A stretch of 64,000 bases of DNA from an uncultured Actinomycetes bacterium (GTDB taxonomy: Bacteria; Actinomycetota; Actinomycetes; Actinomycetales; Bifidobacteriaceae): positions 1 through 64,000 of the forward strand of contig OMWX01000005.1 of the NCBI GenBank assembly GCA_900314875.1, read 5' to 3'. The position numbers and the translations under genes are program-made. Positions 1 to 7,805 of this stretch are shown here, one piece after another (positions within the stretch are counted from its first letter, which is position 1; each line of letters opens with the position of its first letter). Below the pieces are notes generated by a model, which searched no databases, had not been told where the DNA came from, and saw nothing but the letters and a program-made list of their open reading frames with translations.

Positions 1-498
1 CGAAAACACCACAAAATTCCCATTCACCCCCGAACTCTCCCCCATAAGCTTAGCCGAAACAAAATCATCCAACGACACAAACTCGCCAAAACCCGACCAC
101 GTAGAACGAGCATCCTTATACCATCCCCCGAGAATGCGACCTGCAGTCACGGGATCATTAGTAATTTTCACAATAGCCTTTTCCAAATCTCTTCTGAACC
201 CGTCATTCAGCAGTTTTCCGGCGGGAAGATCGGAAATATAGAATCCCGCGCTTCCCTCCGCATGAGCAGTTTTTTCGACAATCCTCCAAACATCAACACC
301 ATTAGACTTACCCGAATAACCAATAACAACAGACCCCTCAGGAATACTATAATCCATAAGCGCGACACGCTCCTGAAGCTCGCCCACGAAACGCGCAATC
401 TGCTCATCCGCAAGAGTCTCGCCCTCGGCAAACCCGTTAGCCGAACGCCAATTCTCAGCAAAATCAACAATATCCCGCTCCGTGTAGTATTCAGCCAT
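1..498 (-). CDS. Unrecognised protein, C terminus beyond window
   Basis: An open frame runs from an ATG at 498 to the left edge without a stop (166 codons visible). A good Shine-Dalgarno, GGGAGGA, lies about nine bases upstream of the ATG. The protein starts MAEYYTERDIVDFAENWR and looks soluble: no signal peptide or membrane segment is visible, the first 50 residues are acidic and helical, and a Gly/Val-rich stretch (VVIGYSGKSNGVDVWRIV) follows. I do not recognise the family. It sits 80 bases downstream of another unrecognised minus-strand gene and the two may be co-transcribed. Its nearness to an exporter (1.8-5.0 kb) allows a secreted effector or immunity role, but nothing in the sequence shows this. 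Confidence 0.6.
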   Translation of the reverse strand, partial: MAEYYTERDIVDFAENWRSANGFAEGETLADEQIARFVGELQERVALMDYSIPEGSVVIGYSGKSNGVDVWRIVEKTAHAEGSAGFYISDLPAGKLLNDGFRRDLEKAIVKITNDPVTAGRILGGWYKDARSTWSGFGEFVSLDDFVSAKLMGESSGVNGNFVVFS

Positions 499-578
499 GA
501 TAAACAGTCCTCCCGATTAATAAATTCTAATGTTTTTTTATTTTGCTTCTTTAATCTGCTTTTCCCGGTTTCAGATTT

Positions 579-1085
579 TCATTCTCCGAAATTTTCGGGA
601 AAATCAACAGTCAGCACTTTCACCATATTTGGTGCATAACAATCATATGTTTCAGCCGTAAATGCTTCCGTTGCAATCTGCTTAAACTCGTCAACGCTGA
701 GACTGTCAAAACTCCAATTATCGGGAACTTTAACCCGTTCAATATTCCAATGAACTTCAAAATTATTCTCGCGAACCTTGCCTTTATAATTTTCCTCAAC
801 ATCAAAATAAAACACATTATCATCCAGGCAAAGAGCATAAAAATAAATACTCTTGCCCGTTCCCGTCATATTAGGACCGTACATGCCGCGAGAAACAAAA
901 TAAAAGCCTCGCTCCTCGTCGACAATCATATCGCGAACGCCTCTGGGAAAATCATCATCAAACACAGTCTTCACCCCGAGAGACTCCACATGATCCCACT
1001 GAGCATCCGTAACCTGCCTGCTGCTCAAATGCTTAAACGCCACCGTCCGCCACTCCTTCACGCAACGCGCAGAAAAACTTTTCAC
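579..1085 (-). CDS. Unrecognised soluble protein, 168 aa
   Basis: The 168-codon frame starts with GTG at 1085; a TGA lies two codons upstream in frame, so no earlier start exists, but no convincing ribosome binding site is present and an internal GTG (codon 9) is possible. The product is acidic and rich in aromatic residues (YFVSRGMYGPNMTGTG, FYFDVEENYKG), with no membrane segment. This composition and size resemble small immunity or SMI1-like proteins in general, but I cannot assign a family. It precedes the partial gene at 1-498 on the same strand by 80 bases. It is divergent from the 66-residue HTH-like gene at 1264, with a C-rich 178-base spacer between them. Confidence 0.6.
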   Translation of the reverse strand: MKSFSARCVKEWRTVAFKHLSSRQVTDAQWDHVESLGVKTVFDDDFPRGVRDMIVDEERGFYFVSRGMYGPNMTGTGKSIYFYALCLDDNVFYFDVEENYKGKVRENNFEVHWNIERVKVPDNWSFDSLSVDEFKQIATEAFTAETYDCYAPNMVKVLTVDFPENFGE

Positions 1086-1263
1086 CTGTCAAAAAACAAT
1101 ATACCCGCCAGCCCCGACAAACCCGACAACATCACGCCGCCCGCACCAAGCTTTGCCCCCGACCGGCTCTACGCCGCCCGCACCGCCCGCTTTTGTCAAA
1201 AATGTCCGGAACTCGAGACAAAATTATTCCGTAATGCTCAAAGCAGAAATCGGAGGCAAGAAC

Positions 1264-1464
1264 ATGTCAAGTTCGTTAAGAGAATCATTCGGTTTAGAGG
1301 AATACACAGATGAGTTCATAGACAAGATAATCAATTATCGCATGTATAAAGACAAGGAAAAGAAACGCTATCTGAACTATGAAGAAATCGCGGAAAGAGA
1401 AAACTGTTCAGCAGAGGACGTTTCTAAAATACTTAGATCAACAACGATAATCTGGGGACATTGA
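1264..1464 (+). CDS. Small HTH-like protein, 66 aa
   Basis: I chose the ATG at 1264 over the upstream in-frame start at 1153 because GGAGG at 1252-1256 is spaced seven bases from it and the upstream extension is Pro/Ala-rich with no binding site. The 66-residue product is charged and helical; residues 40-58 (YLNYEEIAERENCSAEDVS) read like the helix-turn-helix of sigma region 4 or a small regulator. It is the only plus-strand gene in the first 30 kb. It is followed directly by a cluster of short repeats (1510-1720) that could be a binding region or only simple-sequence DNA. The function is not known; a DNA-binding role is inferred from the predicted HTH alone. Confidence 0.55.
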   Translation: MSSSLRESFGLEEYTDEFIDKIINYRMYKDKEKKRYLNYEEIAERENCSAEDVSKILRSTTIIWGH

Positions 1465-1509
1465 TAAGCCAAAATCACCGACAGACAATCACGCTTGAGC
1501 AACGGTCAG

Positions 1510-1720
1510 AGGAATGGTCAGAAGAATGGTCATTTGTGAACATTGGTATGAACATTGGTATGAACATTCTTGCAGATATTGCCGCAAACTTGCCGCGCCT
1601 TTCCCCTTATTTTGCAAGGATTATTGCCGACCGTGACCATTGACCATCAGTATGAACATTACTCATGAACATTGACCATTGGCATGAACATTGGTCACAA
1701 CCGTTGAACATTGGCATAAA
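1510..1720. repeat. Interspersed TGAACATTGG / AATGGTCA repeats
   Basis: The motif TGAACATTGG or a one- to two-base variant begins at 1537, 1549, 1561, 1653 (eight bases only), 1666, 1685 and 1705. AATGGTCA occurs around 1513 and 1525, and its complement TGACCATT around 1635 and 1673. Some copies are 12 bases apart, others irregular. This fills most of the 307-base gene-free stretch 1465-1771 between the HTH-like gene and the end of the HlyD-like gene. No open frame, tRNA or terminator is visible in it. Confidence 0.75.
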
Positions 1721-1771
1721 CATCAAAAGCATCCGCCGGGGACAGAGCCGCCGCCGAGACAGCATTCAAAA

Positions 1772-2623
1772 TCACTGTTCTTTCAAACTCTCCCCGAATC
1801 CTTTAACAAACGGCTCAAGGAAATAGTCAAGCACGCTTCTTTTCCCGACCAGAATATCGCAGTCGCCCTCCATTCCGATCCTCACGTCGTCCGGCAGTCT
1901 TTCGGGCAGAACATCAACCTTATACGCCGAACCGACGCCGTCAATCCCGGACGCAACCGAAGCAACCGATTTCACTTTCCCCGGCAAAAACCTGTCATCG
2001 GAGGCAAACGCGTCAATTTTTATGTTCACTTCCTCATCAGGCTTGATTTTCCGCATATTTTCATCGGCAACATACGTCGTAAAAATCATATCGCAATCCT
2101 GCGGAACAATATACCCTATCGTTTCTCCCGCCGTGACAGGCGCATTCCTATTTACAACCGTCAGCTGAGTCACAGTACCGCTTACAGGGGCTTTAACCGA
2201 AAAAACAGCCCCGGAAGAGCCGGAACCGGAGCCGGAGTCAGAGCCGGAGCCGGAGCCTGAATCAGAATCAGAATCAGAATAATTCTGCTGCGAAAAACTG
2301 CTGACCGACAGCACCTCAGTTCCGGAAGATACAAAATCCCCTTCCTTAACCTTAATATCCGCCGCATTCCCGCTGTACATGCTTTTTACTTCAGACAATC
2401 CCCCCTCAGGCATAACCGAACCGCGCGACGTGACCGCAATATCCGTATACGTAAATTTCGCCCAGCAAATCGCGGAGGCAATCAGCGCAATCACGGCAAA
2501 CATAATCACATTCGCCCAGCGGTTCGCCGGCTTTTCCGTAATTTCAAGCATTGAAGGCATAAAATCATATTTCAGATTCCGCTCATTAATCTTCAAACGC
2601 TTTTCAAGATACGAATCTTTCAT
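1772..2623 (-). CDS. HlyD-like membrane fusion protein without hairpin
   Basis: This 283-residue protein is the adaptor partner of the transporter encoded just upstream; their genes overlap by four bases (ATGA), so translation is probably coupled. A cytoplasmic N terminus (1-35) is followed by one membrane helix (about 36-55), the first half of a lipoyl-like fold (75-110), a linker (112-139), the second lipoyl half (140-175, KAPVSGTVTQL) and a beta-barrel domain (176-258). In known HlyD proteins the two lipoyl halves flank a long alpha-helical hairpin that reaches an outer-membrane channel. Here that place is taken by about 25 residues of Ser, Asp and Gly encoded by a hexanucleotide-like repeat (2207-2278). 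At 283 residues it is much shorter than HlyD (about 480). The exported substrate is not identified in the window. Confidence 0.8.
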   Translation of the reverse strand: MKDSYLEKRLKINERNLKYDFMPSMLEITEKPANRWANVIMFAVIALIASAICWAKFTYTDIAVTSRGSVMPEGGLSEVKSMYSGNAADIKVKEGDFVSSGTEVLSVSSFSQQNYSDSDSDSGSGSGSDSGSGSGSSGAVFSVKAPVSGTVTQLTVVNRNAPVTAGETIGYIVPQDCDMIFTTYVADENMRKIKPDEEVNIKIDAFASDDRFLPGKVKSVASVASGIDGVGSAYKVDVLPERLPDDVRIGMEGDCDILVGKRSVLDYFLEPFVKGFGESLKEQ

Positions 2624-5049
2624 TTTCCGCTCCTCTCGCCCGCAGTGTCGTTTTCTTCAATCTCAGCACCACCGAGACCGTTTTTCAGCCCGCTGTTATA
2701 CAAATCCGCATACAGCCCCTCCTGACGCATAAGCTGCCCGTGAGTTCCGCGCTGAATCAGCTGCCCCTTATCGATAACCATTATCTCATCGGCCGAAGCG
2801 AGCGTCGACAGCCTGTGCGCAATAATAAGCACAGTGCGATTCTTGCAGATTTGTCTCAAATTGCTTTGAATAATGCTTTCCGACTCGTAATCGAGAGCAG
2901 AAGTCGCTTCGTCAAAAATCAGGATTCTCGGATCGTTGATTATCGCGCGCGCAATCGCAATCCGCTGCTTCTGCCCGCCGGAAAGCGAAACCCCCTTTTC
3001 GCCGATAATCGTGTTATAGCCCTGCTCAAGCTCCATAATAAAATCGTGAGCGCCGGCCGTTTTGGCGGTTTCGACAATTTTTTCAAGCGGAGTATTCGGA
3101 CAGTGTATCGCGATATTTTCCGCAACAGTGCCGTTAAACATGAAGTTCTCCTGCAAAACAACGCCAATCTGTCTGCGCAGCCGAACCGGATCCATAAGCG
3201 ACACATCGGTTCCGTCTATAGAAATCCGACCGCTTTGAGGAATATAAAGTCGCTGAACCAGCTTTGAAATCGTGCTTTTGCCCGACCCGCTTCGCCCGAC
3301 CAGGCCGACCACGCGATTGCGAGGAATCTCAAAACTTATGCCGTGCAGCACGTCAGACGCGTCGGAACGATATCTGAACCGCACATTGTCAAACGAAATT
3401 CTGCCTTCAATATTCGGCATCTCGCGCAGCGACTGCTCCCCCTGCCTTTCGACCGGAGAATTGAAAATATCCCCGATTCTGCGAACCGACAGCGAAGCCT
3501 GCTGATATTCCTGCCAAAGCTGAACCAGCCGCAGCACAGGTCCGCTGACCTGCCCGGAAAGCATTCTGAACGCAACCAGCTGACCGATTGTCAGACTGCC
3601 GTCCAGCACAAGTTTCGCACCCAAAACCAGCACAAGCAAATCGGAAACATGCTGAATGAATGTCGCAACCGAGCTCGAAGTCTGCGCGATAATCGAAGTT
3701 TTGTACCCCGCCTTGACATAATCAGACTGCAAGTCTCCCCATTTTTCCTCAAAAGTCGGCTCGAGAGAGAAAGATTTGACTGTCTGAATACCGTTGACAG
3801 CCTCAACCAGGAATGACTGAGCTTCCGCGCCGGTCTCGAATTTCCTGTCCAGCCGCCGCCTGAACATCGGAGTCACAATCAGAGAAAGTATCGCGAACAG
3901 CGGCAGCGCCGCAATAACGACAAACGTCAGCGAAACGTTATATAAGAACAAAACGACAATATAAACGACAATAAAGAAAACATCTATCACAGAAGATAAG
4001 GGGGTACCTGTAAGAAATGTTCTTATCTGATCCAGCTCCCGCACTCTGGCAATGGTTTCGCCGGCTCTGCGCGATTCAAAATATTTCAGCGGCAGCGCAA
4101 ACAGATGTCTGAAAAGCCGCGCGCTTAAAATCACGTCCACGCGATTCGTCGTATGCACAAAAAGATAATTTTTGCAAATATTGAGTATCAGCTCGTAAAT
4201 ATATACGATAAAAATCCCGACCGCAATCGTATACAGCGTATTGACAGCCCTGTGCGACAGAACCTTATCGACGACAACCTGCGTCATCAGCGGCGTAAGA
4301 ATGCCCAAAATCTGTATGACAAAAACGGCAATCAGCACGCAGATAAACTGTTTTTTGAATTTCAGAATCGATGGAATAAACCATTTGAAGCCGAATTTTT
4401 TATTCGCATCGTTGCCGGGCGAAAAACGCTTCTTCCCGATTATGATGAAATTTCCGGAAAGCAGCTCGTACAGTTTTTCCTCTTCAATATTGAAAGGCTT
4501 GCCGGCCGCAGGATCCGCCACAAACCAAGAGCCCTTATTTTTACCCAAAAGCAGCAGAAAATTTCCGTCTTTTCGCTTCGCAATAATCGGAACGCCCATG
4601 TCAATCAGTTTGCGCGCAGGCAGTTTCCCCGCAACGACTTTCAGCTTCATTTTCTTCGCCGAAGCGATTATTTCCGAATATAAATCGCCGCCCGTCTGCA
4701 GCTTCTGCGCAATTTCGGGAGGCATTTGCAGTCCCAGAAATTTGACGACAGTCAAAAAACACAGGTATGCACTATTCGGATTTTCTTGTCCGCCTGATGC
4801 ATTTCCGGTCGGACTGCCTGTCGGACTGCATGTCGGACTGCCTGCTGCATTCTCCGCAGAGCTGCCTGCCGGATTGCCTGCAGGATTGTCTGCAGGATTG
4901 TCTGCAGGATTGTTCCGCCTGTCTGCCGGATTTCTCTCATAACCGCTTTCAGGATTGCCTTTCACAGGATTGCTGCCCGCCGCATTATTGCCCATTGAAT
5001 TATCGCTCATCGAATTACTGTCCATCGAATTACTGTCCATTGAACGCAT
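2620..5049 (-). CDS. HlyB-like peptide/protein exporter ABC transporter
   Basis: 809 residues in one chain. Residues 1-92 are a low-complexity leader of MDSNS and NPADNPAG-type repeats. Residues 93-205 match a C39-like domain, but the His expected near GHYVVL is replaced in DGNFLLLLG and the N-terminal motif has no recognisable catalytic Cys context, so it is probably a non-cleaving, substrate-binding domain as in HlyB. Membrane segments span about 230-500. The nucleotide-binding domain has Walker A GRSGSGKST (585-593), Q633, signature LSGGQ (689-693), Walker B ILIFDE (709-714) and H745. RVRELDQIRTFLTG and AGAHDFIMEL are strongly HlyB-like. It should export an unprocessed peptide or protein together with the overlapping HlyD-like gene. 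The repeat-rich N terminus makes the exact start uncertain. Confidence 0.88.
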   Translation of the reverse strand: MRSMDSNSMDSNSMSDNSMGNNAAGSNPVKGNPESGYERNPADRRNNPADNPADNPAGNPAGSSAENAAGSPTCSPTGSPTGNASGGQENPNSAYLCFLTVVKFLGLQMPPEIAQKLQTGGDLYSEIIASAKKMKLKVVAGKLPARKLIDMGVPIIAKRKDGNFLLLLGKNKGSWFVADPAAGKPFNIEEEKLYELLSGNFIIIGKKRFSPGNDANKKFGFKWFIPSILKFKKQFICVLIAVFVIQILGILTPLMTQVVVDKVLSHRAVNTLYTIAVGIFIVYIYELILNICKNYLFVHTTNRVDVILSARLFRHLFALPLKYFESRRAGETIARVRELDQIRTFLTGTPLSSVIDVFFIVVYIVVLFLYNVSLTFVVIAALPLFAILSLIVTPMFRRRLDRKFETGAEAQSFLVEAVNGIQTVKSFSLEPTFEEKWGDLQSDYVKAGYKTSIIAQTSSSVATFIQHVSDLLVLVLGAKLVLDGSLTIGQLVAFRMLSGQVSGPVLRLVQLWQEYQQASLSVRRIGDIFNSPVERQGEQSLREMPNIEGRISFDNVRFRYRSDASDVLHGISFEIPRNRVVGLVGRSGSGKSTISKLVQRLYIPQSGRISIDGTDVSLMDPVRLRRQIGVVLQENFMFNGTVAENIAIHCPNTPLEKIVETAKTAGAHDFIMELEQGYNTIIGEKGVSLSGGQKQRIAIARAIINDPRILIFDEATSALDYESESIIQSNLRQICKNRTVLIIAHRLSTLASADEIMVIDKGQLIQRGTHGQLMRQEGLYADLYNSGLKNGLGGAEIEENDTAGERSGK

Positions 5050-5083
5050 TTCTGTATATTATCCATCATCATGACGAAACCAG

Positions 5084-5124
5084 AGTATAACACAGGGCAT
5101 ACGACTTATTTGACGTATGCCCTG
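5084..5124 (-). promoter_or_regulatory. Extended -10 promoter with 11-bp palindrome
   Basis: On the minus strand TGTTATACT (5084-5092) is an extended -10 box about 35 bases before the exporter start codon. Directly upstream lies a perfect inverted repeat, CAGGGCATACG at 5093-5103 and CGTATGCCCTG at 5114-5124, with a ten-base AT-rich centre, covering the expected -35 and spacer. No T-run follows it, so an operator for a dimeric repressor is likelier than a terminator for the upstream ATPase gene, though both remain possible. Confidence 0.5.
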
Positions 5125-5261
5125 CAAATACTGCGCCCATGCGTGCCGGATTCTTAAATATTCGCGAAAATCTCGCAGCTTTCCGCATATTTCTCGCAAG
5201 CTTTTCAAGCGCAACAGCATTATTGCCGTTTCACACTCCAAGCGAGCGCGACAAACGGTTT

Positions 5262-6092
5262 TCAGACCCTCGGAACAGGCGGAACCGCCGAAGGCACTGA
5301 AGGATACACAGTCTGACCCGGCACCGAAGCTCTGCCCTGCGCCGACGCCTTGCCAGACACCGCACCCGACGCCGGCACGCCGTGCATTGCCGCGAAAATC
5401 TGTTCAACCGTCGGCTTGACAAGAACCGCACCGGTTCGGCCGTTATTCAGCACAATCACGCGATCTGCAGCCGCAGCAATATCCAAGTCATGCGTAACCA
5501 TAACAAGCGAAGAACCGTAAGAAGTAATCCCCTTCAGCAGTTTCATGATCTGTCGCCCGGTATTGACATCAAGCGAACCGGTCGGCTCATCGGCAAACAT
5601 CAGTTCGGGACGGCGGACGATGGAACGCGCAATCGCCACTCTCTGACGCTGACCGCCCGAAAGCTGGTGAGGATACTTATTCTCGGTCCCGGCAAGCCCT
5701 ACATGCTCCAAAGCGGATGAAATATCCCCCTTGGAAAGCTTTATCCCGGCCATTTTCGCGGGAAGCCTGACGTTATCGTACACATTAAGCGAATTTATCA
5801 GATTCAAATCCTGAAAAATAAAACTCATGCGGTCGCGGCGGATTTTTGCAGAAGCTCCGGGAGACATTTTTGCTATATCGGTTCCGCAAAGATTGATTTG
5901 CCCTGAATCCGCCTGATACAAACCGCAAAGACAGTACAGCAGCGTCGATTTTCCGGCGCCGGACGCTCCGACAATCGCTACAAACTCTCCGGCATAAACA
6001 TTCATGTCAACGCCTTTAAGCACCTGCACATCCTGCGAATCGGATTTAAATTTTTTGGCAACATTTGAAGCCGAAATCAAAAGTTTGTTCAT
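5262..6092 (-). CDS. ABC transporter ATPase, LolD/MacB type
   Basis: The 276-residue product is an ATPase of the MacB/LolD/FtsE kind, which powers FtsX-like permeases. Visible motifs are Walker A GASGAGKST (near residue 40), a Q-loop IFQDLNLINSL, signature LSGGQRQRVAIARS, Walker B LMFADEPTGSLD (the PTGSLD form is typical of this class) and an H-loop MVTHD. After about residue 225 comes a Pro/Ala/Ser-rich tail of around 45 residues with no known function. I place the start at the ATG at 6092 rather than the GTG at 6101 because GGTGA is then five bases upstream. Its natural partner is the permease at 6269-7548, which is broken, so this ATPase may be orphaned. Confidence 0.85.
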   Translation of the reverse strand: MNKLLISASNVAKKFKSDSQDVQVLKGVDMNVYAGEFVAIVGASGAGKSTLLYCLCGLYQADSGQINLCGTDIAKMSPGASAKIRRDRMSFIFQDLNLINSLNVYDNVRLPAKMAGIKLSKGDISSALEHVGLAGTENKYPHQLSGGQRQRVAIARSIVRRPELMFADEPTGSLDVNTGRQIMKLLKGITSYGSSLVMVTHDLDIAAAADRVIVLNNGRTGAVLVKPTVEQIFAAMHGVPASGAVSGKASAQGRASVPGQTVYPSVPSAVPPVPRV

Positions 6093-6136
6093 AATTTTCA
6101 CCGCTTATTTTGCTTTTTCTTAAATTTCCTGTCTTA

Positions 6137-6220
6137 ATCTGCTCAAATCAATCTGCTTAAATCAATCTGCTCAAATCAATCTGCCCGGATTAATCTGCTC
6201 AGCTTAATCTGATCAACTCT
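6137..6220. repeat. Six tandem 14-bp repeats
   Basis: Six direct 14-base units begin at 6137, 6151, 6165, 6179, 6193 and 6207. The consensus is ATCTGCTCAAATCA; units 1 and 3 are identical and unit 2 differs by one base, while units 4-6 have drifted. The array fills the spacer between the ATPase gene and the broken permease gene. The 14-base period is not a multiple of three and no frame uses it. Confidence 0.85.
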
Positions 6221-6268
6221 TATTTTGTTCAAATTTAACCGTCCGAATTTGCCCGCGATTATCCGCAA

Positions 6269-7548
6269 TTACCTGCCTCCCGAAATAACGGCAACAGGAT
6301 TTTTTCTCAATCCCGAATACGCAATCGCAACAAGCAGAACGAATGAAAGCGCAACCGCCGCGAAAACTATGTAAGCAGGATTAGCTCCCGGCATTTGAAA
6401 CTCGGATACCGGGACAGGTCCGGCTTTCAGCGCAGCATTGATTGCAACCTCGTTTATCAGAGCAATCCCGTACCCGCATACGCAGGAAATAATAAAATAA
6501 ATAACTGATTCGACTGTTATTTTCTTGTAAATATCGCTTTGAACGCTTCCGGAAACAAGCAGAATCGCATTATCTTCCGTGCGCTGATTAATCGTTGCAC
6601 AAACCACTGATGAAGCGCATACGGAGGCGGAAAGCACCGGACCGCCGAAAAGAATGACCATCTGCTGCGGAGGAGCATTCACCGCAGCAGCCGTGCCGGC
6701 TTGCGCATTCAAAACAAGCATAAGCTTGTCAATCCACAGATTCATAATTCCCGTTGAAGCCGACATCATAACAATCGGTACGACAAGCGCGGACGTAAGA
6801 TCGGGTCTGGCAGAAGCTTCGCGAGCGGCCATAAACCAGGAATTCCCGAAAGACAGACACCCCAGCAGACGAGTTATCAGATGTATGATTTGAGTGCCGA
6901 CAAGCGCAAAAATAATGCATACGCCGATCCCGGTTCCCATGTAAATCGTCATGTAATCTCCTAATTTGCGCGCATCTGTTATACGCGGCTGCGAAGATAT
7001 TCCGAAATACCCTGCCGTAAGCCCCAAAATCAGCAAAACCGCAATAATCGCGCGAATAACCCTGCGCCACTTTGCTCTGCGCACCGAAATAAACTCGTCA
7101 GAGGAAAGACTTTCGACAACATTAGAACGAACAACTTTAAAAGATGATTTTATGCCCGTTATCAGAACAACAGCCGACGTTGCGATTATTCCGATCAAAA
7201 GCGAATTTGACGCTATCGGCCGCAGCAGCTCTTCAGACTGAGGCAGTCCCGAATCCCATACGAACCGTCCGTAAGCCGGCCACACAAAACTTGCTTCCTT
7301 TGCAGTCCGACACAAATTTTCACCACAAGAACAAGCGACATAAAACCGGTAAGCACCGTAAACATAAGCGCCCCCGATCCCATGGCAACAAAAGCGTTTT
7401 GCGCTTCTTCAGTCTCGCACTTCGTGCCGGCAATAACCAGCCCGATATTCAGCGTGAGAATCACAGACATGACAATCGCCGAAATAATCAGCGCCAGCCA
7501 CGTCGAAACCGATCGCGCAACCGAGTTGAACACAAGCTTTGCAAGCAT
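6269..7548 (-). pseudogene. FtsX-like ABC permease, deleted and frameshifted
   Basis: Two frames together make one permease. The N-terminal piece starts at the ATG at 7548 (AAGG upstream) and has two membrane segments, reaching VVKICVGLQRKQVL before it leaves frame and stops at 7213. The C-terminal piece, in another frame from about 7300 to 6269, begins SFVWPAYGRFVWDSGLP and continues through the FtsX domain (four membrane helices) to a normal end, RKNPVAVISGGR. In this family the Gln-Arg-rich stretch is followed by an ALWQLAG-like motif and further residues before a YGRFLW-like motif. Here they are fused at about 7285-7300, so I infer an internal deletion that also shifted frame. The partner ATPase gene lies 176 bases downstream and is intact. 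Confidence 0.75.
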
Positions 7549-7659
7549 TACACCCAACCTTTCTTATCGATATATTATTTTTCTGTCGCAAAATCCGCTC
7601 GAATTTAAACAATCGTGCGCCTTTTTTTACATCAGAAAACGACTGCCTGCTGCTTCCTG

Positions 7660-7708
7660 AAAAAAAAAAAAAAAAAAAAAAAAATATCTCCTCCCGTGGC
7701 GGGAGGAG
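7660..7708 (-). terminator. Intrinsic terminator with 25-T tract
   Basis: On the minus strand a nine-base-pair stem (7688-7696 with 7700-7708, loop of three bases) is followed after three bases by an unbroken run of 25 T (7684 down to 7660). It lies 13 bases after the tRNA-Ser and must be its terminator. The T-tract is about three times the usual length. Confidence 0.93.
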
Positions 7709-7720
7709 AACTTCTTTCGG

Positions 7721-7805
7721 CGGATGATGAGAGATTCGAACTCTCGGAGGTTGTAGCCTCACACGATTTCGAGTCGTGCTCCTTCGACCGCTCGGACAAT
7801 CATCC
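7721..7805 (-). tRNA. tRNA-Ser (anticodon CGA)
   Basis: The 85-base gene folds as a class II tRNA: acceptor GGATGAT pairs with ATCATCC, followed by discriminator G; the D-stem is TCC/GGA; the anticodon arm is CACGA-CTCGAAA-TCGTG with anticodon CGA; a long variable arm (GAGG/CCTC) marks serine; the T-arm is GAGAG-TTCGAAT-CTCTC. CCA is not encoded (CCG follows the discriminator). It reads UCG codons. No tRNA neighbour is present, and its own terminator lies directly downstream. Confidence 0.96.

Noticed and set aside
1510..1720. CRISPR array
   Set aside because: The repeats are about ten bases, irregularly spaced and without spacers of constant length; no cas genes are nearby. No CRISPR array was seen anywhere in the window.
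5093..5124. Intrinsic terminator of the ATPase gene
   Set aside because: The stem is strong but no T-run follows on the minus strand, and its place over an extended -10 box fits an operator better; kept as promoter/operator with moderate confidence.
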